This document shows positions 1-5,417 of a stretch of 9,689 bases of DNA, in pieces (position 1 is the stretch's first letter; the number at the start of each line of letters is the position of its first letter). Below the pieces are notes generated by a model. The model worked only from the letters and a program-made list of their open reading frames with translations. It did no database searches and was not told the origin of the DNA. The translations under genes were made by a program, and so were the position numbers. The stretch lies in NCBI GenBank assembly GCA_945869905.1, contig CAMBQD010000021.1, positions 1-9,689 of the forward strand. The letters are read 5' to 3'. This stretch comes from an uncultured Clostridia bacterium. Its GTDB lineage: Bacteria; Bacillota; Clostridia; Oscillospirales; Acutalibacteraceae.

Positions 1-380
1 TATATTCCTTCACCGCCTAACACAATCTCTCCTACGGCAGTACCATAGGTCAGCAGTTGATTAAGGTAATTTGATATAAAGGCAGATATGCCCTGCTGTG
101 TTCCTCCCACATTGACATCTTCCAAAAAGCTGTTAATTCTGTAATCGAGCCTTTCATTCCCCGTTTCAATATGGAAGCCCTCTGTCAGTCTGACAATTTT
201 GTTCAGTGCGCAATCAACAATCGGAACTGCCTCACGAACAGCCGCGTATATCCTTGATTCATTACTCAGAGGCGAATATGCGGCAAGCTGATAATAAGGA
301 TGCCTTGCATTTGATGAGGTCTGTACGGACGATGCGGATACAAAACCGCTTTTCTTTTTTCTAAAATTCAATAAGCCCAA
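1..380 (-). CDS. Phage portal protein, N-terminal part (cut by window edge)
   Basis: About 126 codons are open to the window edge, directly after the terminase large subunit, where phages usually encode the portal, the ring at the capsid vertex through which DNA is pumped. The visible protein has a basic start (LNFRKKK), then IYAAVREAVPIVDCALNKIV followed by RLTEGFHIE, and later ISNYLNQLLTYGTAVGEIV. This 'two helices, then G-x-A-x-x-E' pattern is what I associate with portal proteins. There is no ATG. The frame is closed by a TAG upstream, so the start must be TTG at 380 (AAAGGA nine bases before it) or TTG at 371 (GAGG eleven bases before it). I chose 380 on spacing. The start region lies just past the terL stop, so the two are probably translationally coupled. 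The identification rests on position and general pattern, since most of the protein is outside the window. Confidence 0.72.
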   Translation of the reverse strand, partial: MGLLNFRKKKSGFVSASSVQTSSNARHPYYQLAAYSPLSNESRIYAAVREAVPIVDCALNKIVRLTEGFHIETGNERLDYRINSFLEDVNVGGTQQGISAFISNYLNQLLTYGTAVGEIVLGGEGI

Positions 381-384
381 AGCC

Positions 385-1644
385 TCAATTCCTTTCTACT
401 GCAAAGGATACAAAGGTGCTTTTGCGCTCCTGCTTATTTAAAACAGAAGAAACAAAATAGCGTATGTCATCCATTGCGTGGTCGTTTTCTTTTTTCGGAG
501 CATCTTTTTTAATACCGTTGTCCCAGCGGTAGACGGAAAATTCTCTTATAGCGTCTGTACAGCAGGGTGAAAAAAATATTTCGTCATTTTTAAGTGCCTG
601 ACACACTCGGTTAATTCCTGCAAGCACATCGTTATCTGCTTTGATAATTTTATATTTTCCGTGTCGCCTGACCGTCTGAATAAAAGATGCCGCCGACGGG
701 TCAATAATCAGCGCATTTATCTGTCTGCCACCTGCCAGTCCTTCAAGAGCGGTATAATATTCCTCATCTGTAAGCTGAACACCTTTATCACGGCTGGAAT
801 GGTAATACTCGTCAAGCCTGTACCAGCCGTCGGTGCCTTTGCCCCACAATCCCAAAGAGAAGGGATTAACCGTTCCGTAATCGCAGGACAGATAATATTC
901 GCTGATGTGCCCGTCATATTTTTTTACGTGGCGGCTGTGGTCAAACATAGGATATACAAGACCGTCAGCCGTCACCCATTTGCCCTCAACAAAGCGCTGA
1001 TAAAATGCTCCTGAATAAAGGCTTTTATATCGGTTTTTCACTGCCTCGGACAGAGCCGGATTATCCTCCATTGTAAAATGAAGATAAAGCACGTTTTTCT
1101 CCCTGTGCTTTTTTATCCACTCCGTGTAAAACCAGTGATAAGGATGCTCCGGATTACAGTTAAAAAAGTATTTGGAATTTTCCAGGGAGCACCTTGCAAG
1201 GGCCTGTTCAACAAAGGACCGGGGCATCAGTGCAACCTCATCCAGCATAACTCCGCCTAAAGTCATACCCTGTATCAATGATGCCGATGATTCATCTCTG
1301 CCGCCGAAAAGATAAAACCTGTTTACTCTGCTGTTCTTTGAAATTTCCAAATAATTTCTACTGATTTTAAAATCACATTTAAAGCCCAAGTCATCAAGAA
1401 TCGGAATAATCGGCGTTATTACATTCCGTCTTAGAGAAGCAATAGTCTTGCCGCACAGGGCAAAGGACGTATCGCTGAAAGTGTAAAACGCCCAGCAAAT
1501 AAATGAAATGCTCATACAAAGGGTTTTGCCGCTTCTTACAGAGCCATCGCATATAATTCCGTTCTTAGTGCAGGCACTGCTGCTTTTACACCACCAGTTC
1601 AAAACAAAAAGCTGTTTTTTTGAAAACGGAACAAATTTACTCAT
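385..1644 (-). CDS. terL: Phage terminase large subunit (PBSX/XtmB-like packaging ATPase-nuclease)
   Basis: The 419-residue protein is a normal length for a PBSX-type large terminase, the motor that drives phage DNA into the prohead and cuts it. The N-terminal ATPase has a Walker A loop GSVRSGKT at residues 34-41, a Walker B strand VMLDE at 132-136 with the catalytic Glu at 136, and a coupling motif around FFNCNPEHPYHWFY at 160-173. The C-terminal RNase H-like nuclease offers the expected acidic residues: D255 in CDYG, D315 in LIIDPSA, and D389/D392/D393 in DHAMDD. No key residue is missing and the frame is unbroken, so the enzyme could be functional. Its ATG overlaps the end of the small-subunit gene by 8 nt (ATGAGTAA), and the portal start follows within a few bases, giving the standard small subunit-large subunit-portal order. 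It ends in TGA, one of two genes in the window to do so. Confidence 0.95.
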   Translation of the reverse strand: MSKFVPFSKKQLFVLNWWCKSSSACTKNGIICDGSVRSGKTLCMSISFICWAFYTFSDTSFALCGKTIASLRRNVITPIIPILDDLGFKCDFKISRNYLEISKNSRVNRFYLFGGRDESSASLIQGMTLGGVMLDEVALMPRSFVEQALARCSLENSKYFFNCNPEHPYHWFYTEWIKKHREKNVLYLHFTMEDNPALSEAVKNRYKSLYSGAFYQRFVEGKWVTADGLVYPMFDHSRHVKKYDGHISEYYLSCDYGTVNPFSLGLWGKGTDGWYRLDEYYHSSRDKGVQLTDEEYYTALEGLAGGRQINALIIDPSAASFIQTVRRHGKYKIIKADNDVLAGINRVCQALKNDEIFFSPCCTDAIREFSVYRWDNGIKKDAPKKENDHAMDDIRYFVSSVLNKQERKSTFVSFAVERN

Positions 1645-1972
1645 TTACATCGTCACCGTAATTTTCCTTTATACCTGCCGCACTTTTTTCCAGCGCATCA
1701 TAAAAGGACACTGCCTTTTGTCCGCTGTCGGTGTCTAAAACGTCTCTCAGTCTTTCAAGGGCCTTAAGTCTGTCAAAGAATTTGATTTCCATACCTCCGC
1801 CCTTTTGCCGTTTTATTTCGCTGACATTGAACAGGTCAAGCCTTGGCAATGAGGAAAGTATATTCTCCTCCGACTCAAAAAGGAGTGTAACCGCGTCCTG
1901 TATTTCACCAAAGGCAAGGCGCCTTAAGCCTTCGGTTACGTCCCTTTGGGTCAGCTTTTTTCTCCGTGACAT
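1637..1972 (-). CDS. Probable phage terminase small subunit (short form)
   Basis: This 111-residue protein precedes and overlaps terL by 8 nt, the position of the DNA-recognition subunit of the packaging motor. The segment at about residues 61-75, MEIKFFDRLKALERL, resembles the C-terminal block of PBSX-type small terminases (typically VKLxDRLKALELL), which contributes to oligomerisation and large-subunit contact. The N-terminal half, MSRRKKLTQRDVTEGLRRLAF at its start, is basic and helical but short; I do not see the full N-terminal helix-turn-helix of the roughly 150-230 residue family members. The start is supported by AAAGGA nine bases upstream of the ATG. It could be a genuinely short small-terminase class or one that has lost its DNA-binding domain. 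The call relies on the C-terminal block plus position. Confidence 0.7.
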   Translation of the reverse strand: MSRRKKLTQRDVTEGLRRLAFGEIQDAVTLLFESEENILSSLPRLDLFNVSEIKRQKGGGMEIKFFDRLKALERLRDVLDTDSGQKAVSFYDALEKSAAGIKENYGDDVNE

Positions 1973-2008
1973 ATTTTCACATCCTTTACCGATTTTTGCA
2001 AAACGTAA

Positions 2009-2045
2009 AAAACGTCCTGCACCAATGGAGCGTACAGAACGTTTT
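2009..2045. repeat. Imperfect inverted repeat upstream of the terminase genes
   Basis: The left arm AAAACGTcCTGcAC (2009-2022) pairs with GTaCAGaACGTTTT (2032-2045): 12 matches and two symmetric mismatches around a 9-nt centre. An extra AAACGT copy lies just to the left (2001-2006). It is 37 bp upstream of the small-terminase ATG. No T-run follows on either strand that would make it a convincing terminator, so an operator or a terminase-recognition (pac/cos-like) site are the more natural readings. The function is inferred. Confidence 0.55.
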
Positions 2046-2135
2046 ATGTGTAAAAAGCACTATAATTTTGTAAAAATGTCGAAAAATAATTTTATTTCAC
2101 ACTGACTATTCACCCTTTGGCTATATCAAATGACA

Positions 2136-2175
2136 TAAAAAGAAAACCCCTTGAAGAAAAAGCATCTTCAAAGGG
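2136..2175 (-). terminator. Rho-independent terminator after nfo
   Basis: Read on the minus strand, CCCTTTGAAGA (2175-2165) pairs with TCTTCAAGGG (2157-2148) with a single bulged base and a short T-rich loop. The stem is followed by GTTTTCTTTTTA, a classic U-tract. It begins 7 nt after the nfo stop codon, so it closes the HAD-nfo transcript and separates it from the phage genes downstream. Confidence 0.85.
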
Positions 2176-2182
2176 ATTCATT

Positions 2183-3016
2183 TTAATCTTTATATAGGGA
2201 TTTAAGCAAGGCAATCTCTCTTGCATATCCGTCAAGCTCGTTAGGTGTTTCAAGATAAAAGGGCAGATTTTTAAGCACAGGGTGATTTATAATTCTTTCA
2301 AAGGCATCTGTGCCGATATAGCCCTCCCCTATTTTTTCATGCCTGTCCTTGTGAGCGCCGAGAGGATTTTTTGAATCGTTAAGGTGAATTGCCTTAAGCC
2401 TGCCAAGCCCCACAATTCTGTCAAAATCATCAAGAACCCTGTCAAGGTCGTTAACAATATCATATCCGCCGTCATTTACGTGGCAGGTATCAAGGCACAC
2501 ACCCAACCTGTCGCTGAGTTCAACTCTGTCAATAATTCCCCTTAGCTCTTCAAAGCAGCCGCCAACCTCCGAGCCTTTGCCTGCCATTGTTTCAAGCAAA
2601 ACCGTGGTGGTCATATCCTCAAAAAGCACACTGTTAAGAGCATCCGCAATAAGCTCAACACCGATTTCCGTACCCTGTCCCACGTGAGAGCCGGGATGAA
2701 AATTATAAAGCTGATTGGGGGTATACTCCATTCTTTTTAAATCATCAGCAAAGGTGTTAACAGCAAATTCTCTCGTTTCAGGCTTTGCACTGCAGCAGTT
2801 AAGCGTATATGGTGCATGGGCAAGAATTACGGGGAAATTCTCCTCCTTCATCAATTTTAAAAAAGTATCAATATCCTTTTCATCAATTGCCTTGGCACTG
2901 CCGCCCCGCGGATTGCGTGTAAAAAACTGAAAGGTGTTTGCACCGATTTCAACTGCCTGCTTAAGCATAGCGGTGTAGCCCTTTGACGCGCTTAAATGTG
3001 CTCCGATAGTTAACAT
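2183..3016 (-). CDS. nfo: Endonuclease IV (deoxyribonuclease IV, AP endonuclease)
   Basis: The 277-residue TIM-barrel enzyme cleaves DNA 5' of abasic sites and removes 3'-blocking groups in base-excision repair. All trinuclear zinc ligands of the family can be assigned: H67 (AHAPY), H107 (FHPGS), E142 (LLETMAGKG), D176 and H179 (CLDTCH), H211 (IHLNDS), D224 and H226 (KDRHEKIG) and E256 (YLETP). Length and N-terminus (LTIGAHLS) are typical. The ATG has CGGAGTG a few bases upstream and sits 13 nt after the HAD-phosphatase stop, so the two are very likely cotranscribed. A strong terminator follows. Nothing in the sequence suggests inactivation. Confidence 0.97.
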   Translation of the reverse strand: MLTIGAHLSASKGYTAMLKQAVEIGANTFQFFTRNPRGGSAKAIDEKDIDTFLKLMKEENFPVILAHAPYTLNCCSAKPETREFAVNTFADDLKRMEYTPNQLYNFHPGSHVGQGTEIGVELIADALNSVLFEDMTTTVLLETMAGKGSEVGGCFEELRGIIDRVELSDRLGVCLDTCHVNDGGYDIVNDLDRVLDDFDRIVGLGRLKAIHLNDSKNPLGAHKDRHEKIGEGYIGTDAFERIINHPVLKNLPFYLETPNELDGYAREIALLKSLYKD

Positions 3017-3029
3017 ATTTTCACTCCGT

Positions 3030-3890
3030 TTATTTTGTTAAGGCTTCCTTAGCCATATCCTCCTCGGCTCTGCCCGACATTATGTACTCCAGCAAATCGG
3101 CAACACAGCCCTTGTTACAATGGCAGGCCTCATACTTGCAGATTTTATGGATAGGCTTTGGTGCCTGACCTGCACAGGCAGGAAGACCTACAGTTTTAAG
3201 CATATCCCAGTCGTTATAGTAATCACCAATGGCGGCTACATGACTTTTTTCAATACCGAGCATATCCGCAAGCCTCATAATGCCCACGCCCTTATGGGTG
3301 TTCTCCTGCAGCATTTCAAGGCTCCATAAGGACGACGCCATAAAGTTTGCCTTTGGATTTGGGTTTTTGTCAATATACTTTTGCAGTTCATTTATTGTTA
3401 AGGGATTGGACCAAAAGATTACCTTCATCCAGCCCTCCTCAGGCACCTCATCAATAGTAGTAACCTGATAATGAGTTTTGTCAAAATACATCTGACCTCT
3501 TGAAAGCAAACCTGTTTTAACAATATAAACAAAGTCATCAAAGAAAATACCAACATCGATGCTGTGACCGTGAGTGTTAAACAGCTCTGAAATTTCCTTA
3601 ACAAACTGCCTACCCTCAGGACCTATTGTACTTCTCCATATGGTTTCTCCGCGGCTGTAATCGTGGATGCCTGCACCGTTAAGGATAATCGCCGGCTGAT
3701 TGGGAGTTATTCTTTCATAATTTCTTTTAAGGCTTGATACAGGTCTACCGGAGGCAAGGGTAAAATTACCGCCTAAGTCGGTAAATTTTTTTATTGCATC
3801 ATAATTCCTTTTAGGAAGCTTTCTTATTTTACTGTTAAGTGTTCCGTCAATGTCGGAAACAACAAGCCAATTTTCAAATGTTTTTTCCAT
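3030..3890 (-). CDS. Cof-type HAD-superfamily phosphatase
   Basis: This 286-residue protein is probably a soluble Mg-dependent phosphatase acting on small phosphorylated metabolites; the substrate cannot be read from the sequence. Numbered from the ATG at 3890, HAD motif I is SDIDGT with nucleophile D13 and acid/base D15, motif II is S47 in LASGRP, motif III is K200 in THKGVG, and motif IV is AIGDYYND with D223 and D227. The segment between motifs II and III is the C2 cap of the Cof subfamily. The frame extends to an in-frame TTG at 3905, but that codon overlaps the Shine-Dalgarno itself: GAGGAG lies seven bases before the 3890 ATG, so ATG is the real start. Near the C-terminus there is a cysteine cluster, ICKYEACHCNKGC, where relatives carry the final cap-to-core motif. 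It is followed 13 nt later by nfo. Confidence 0.93.
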   Translation of the reverse strand: MEKTFENWLVVSDIDGTLNSKIRKLPKRNYDAIKKFTDLGGNFTLASGRPVSSLKRNYERITPNQPAIILNGAGIHDYSRGETIWRSTIGPEGRQFVKEISELFNTHGHSIDVGIFFDDFVYIVKTGLLSRGQMYFDKTHYQVTTIDEVPEEGWMKVIFWSNPLTINELQKYIDKNPNPKANFMASSLWSLEMLQENTHKGVGIMRLADMLGIEKSHVAAIGDYYNDWDMLKTVGLPACAGQAPKPIHKICKYEACHCNKGCVADLLEYIMSGRAEEDMAKEALTK

Positions 3891-3917
3891 AAAAAATCTC
3901 CTCAAGTCTTTTATAGA

Positions 3918-3949
3918 ATTATATCGTATCTATCTTGTTTTTCTGTCAA
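3918..3949 (-). promoter_or_regulatory. Candidate sigma-A promoter for the HAD-nfo unit
   Basis: On the minus strand a perfect -35 TTGACA (3949-3944) and a perfect -10 TATAAT (3923-3918) precede the HAD start. The spacing is 20 bp, longer than the usual 16-18, which weakens the call; a shifted -10 such as GATATA at 18 bp is possible. The -35 lies inside the last codons of rluD. It would give HAD-nfo its own transcription start within the longer operon. Confidence 0.4.
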
Positions 3950-4856
3950 GGCTTTGTAAAAAGGAGGTAAAATATTCCGGCAGGGGCGCATTAAATTCCA
4001 TATATTCATTGGCGATAGGATGCACAAAGCCTATTTCTCCTGCGTGAAGGCACTGACCGTTAAGACCTGTAATAACCTTTTTCGGTCCATACACGGCGTC
4101 ACCTGCAAGGGGATGACCGATGTATGCCATATGAACCCTTATTTGATGAGTTCTGCCTGTTTCCAATACACAGCGAATATGTGTAAAATCGCCGTATCTT
4201 TTTATGACCTCATAATGTGTAACGGCTTGCTTTGAGTTTTTATCCGTTACTGCCATCTTTTTCCTGTCCTTAGGATTACGTCCGATAGGCTGACAAACAG
4301 TGCCGTTATCCTCTTTAATATTACCGTAGCATACCGCCTGATAAGCCCTGTGAAAGGAATGCTCCTTAATCTGCTGAGCAAGGTGCAGATGGGCAGTATC
4401 GTTTTTTGCAACGATTAAAAGCCCCGATGTATCCTTATCAATCCTGTGAACAATACCGGGACGTATAACACCGTTGATTCCGCTTAAGCTATCCTTACAG
4501 TGATAAAGAAGTGCATTTACAAGGGTTCCGCTGTAATTACCTGCCGCAGGGTGCACCACCATACCCTTAGGCTTGTTTACCACCAGCAAATCGCTGTCCT
4601 CATAAACAATATCAAGGGGTATATTTTCTGCCTGTGCCTCCAGCGGTACTGCATCAGGAACAGTAACGGAAATAACGTCATTTGCCCTGCATTTATAATT
4701 TTTACTGACAACAATAGAATTAACCGTTACATTTCAGTCGGCTATAAGCCTTGTTATTCCGCTTCGTGTAAAGCCCTCCGTATTGTCACTGAGGAGCTTG
4801 TCAATTCTTATTCCTGCCTTGGAGTCATTAACCGTTAAGCATATAAGGTCACTCAT
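3930..4856 (-). pseudogene. rluD: RluD-family 23S rRNA pseudouridine synthase with in-frame TGA at codon 41
   Basis: The product would be a 308-residue enzyme isomerising uridines in 23S rRNA. The gene starts at the ATG at 4856, with AAGGAG seven bases upstream and an 8-nt overlap with the lspA end. Codons 1-40 give the first half of an S4 RNA-binding domain (IRIDKLLSD, then TRSGITRLIAD). Codon 41 is TGA (4736-4734). The frame then continues with NVTVNS, where relatives have LIxDGxVxVN, so a Gly codon GGA changed by one base is the simplest reading. Everything downstream is intact: LLVVNKPKGMVVHP, the catalytic motif HRIDKDTSGL with Asp at residue 140, and the family signature TGRTHQIRVH. There is no frameshift or other stop, so the change is recent, a sequencing error, or tolerated. 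A TTG at 4589, with GAGGA seven bases before it, could restart translation and yield a 219-residue catalytic domain without S4. The gene ends with TAG. Confidence 0.9.
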
Positions 4857-5343
4857 CCCTGCTCTCCTTTTTATTTCTGCCTTTAAACATATCGTAAACA
4901 AGGTAAGCAATAAGGCTGATTGTACCGAGAGTTACCGCGCAGTCCGCAATATTAAATACTGCAAAATTCACAAATGTGGGATTGATAAAATCAATAACAT
5001 ATCCTAAAAAAATTCTGTCAATCAGATTTCCTGCCGCACCGGCAACAATAACGCCGAGAGTCCAATAAAGCCATAATTCCTTCTGCGCTTTAACATACAT
5101 ATAATATATAATGCCAATCATAACAGCAGCCGTAACCAAGATAAAAATTATCCTGCCTCCGCTGAACATTGAAAAGGCAACGCCTGTATTTTCAGCATAT
5201 CTGAACTCTACAAAGCCGTCAATAAAGCTCACTGCTTTATCGGGATACAGAAACGATTTTGCCAAATACTTTGTAGTTTGGTCAAAGGCAATGATTAAAG
5301 CCATCATAACAACAGACCAAATATTTTTGTTCTTTAGTTTCAC
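4849..5343 (-). CDS. lspA: Lipoprotein signal peptidase (signal peptidase II)
   Basis: This 164-residue polytopic membrane aspartyl protease cleaves the signal peptide of prolipoproteins after lipid attachment. Hydrophobic segments lie at about 8-21, 65-83, 92-104 and 135-151, the family's four-helix layout. Conserved blocks are present: FDQTTK near residue 20, YAENTGVAFS at 49-58, GNLIDRIFLGYVIDF at 105-119, and FNIADCAVTLG at 130-140. The catalytic aspartates are D118 and D134. The start is GTG at 5343, supported by a near-perfect AAGGAGG seven bases upstream. It lies 74 nt after ileS, the usual neighbour, and its TGA stop overlaps the rluD start, so lspA and rluD are probably translationally coupled. 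An antibiotic target (globomycin family) by family knowledge. Confidence 0.97.
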   Translation of the reverse strand: MKLKNKNIWSVVMMALIIAFDQTTKYLAKSFLYPDKAVSFIDGFVEFRYAENTGVAFSMFSGGRIIFILVTAAVMIGIIYYMYVKAQKELWLYWTLGVIVAGAAGNLIDRIFLGYVIDFINPTFVNFAVFNIADCAVTLGTISLIAYLVYDMFKGRNKKESRDE

Positions 5344-5350
5344 AAAACCG

Positions 5351-5357
5351 CCTCCTT
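5351..5357 (-). promoter_or_regulatory. Strong Shine-Dalgarno for the GTG start of lspA
   Basis: AAGGAGG on the minus strand is separated by seven bases from the GTG at 5343-5341. It fixes the non-ATG start of lspA, since no in-frame ATG lies between it and the conserved first helix. Confidence 0.85.
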
Positions 5358-5372
5358 GTGTTTATAGACTTC

Positions 5373-5402
5373 AAGCACACAGCAAAAATATACTGTGTGC
5401 TT
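5373..5402. repeat. Perfect 10-bp hairpin in the ileS-lspA gap
   Basis: AAGCACACAG (5373-5382) and CTGTGTGCTT (5393-5402) form a perfect stem with a 10-nt AT-rich loop. On the plus strand the stem runs into TTTTT, so it looks like a Rho-independent terminator facing antisense transcription. On the minus strand, the coding direction, the stem is followed by GAAGTC with no U-tract, so it is unlikely to stop ileS-lspA transcripts. It could instead stabilise or mark a processing point in the mRNA. Confidence 0.7.
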
Positions 5403-5417
5403 TTTACATTTATAATA

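Noticed and set aside
2046..2105. Promoter for the phage genes (TCGACA and TATAGT on the minus strand)
   Set aside because: The two elements are only 12 bp apart and no better-spaced pair is seen; a promoter is likely somewhere here but I cannot place it.
3891..3905. TTG start at 3905 for the HAD phosphatase
   Set aside because: The TTG overlaps the GAGGAG that serves the ATG at 3890, so the extra five residues are the ribosome site translated.
4734..4736. UGA read as glycine (alternative genetic code)
   Set aside because: TGA ends lspA and terL at their natural family lengths, and ileS, nfo and divIVA contain no in-frame TGA; a single nonsense change is simpler.
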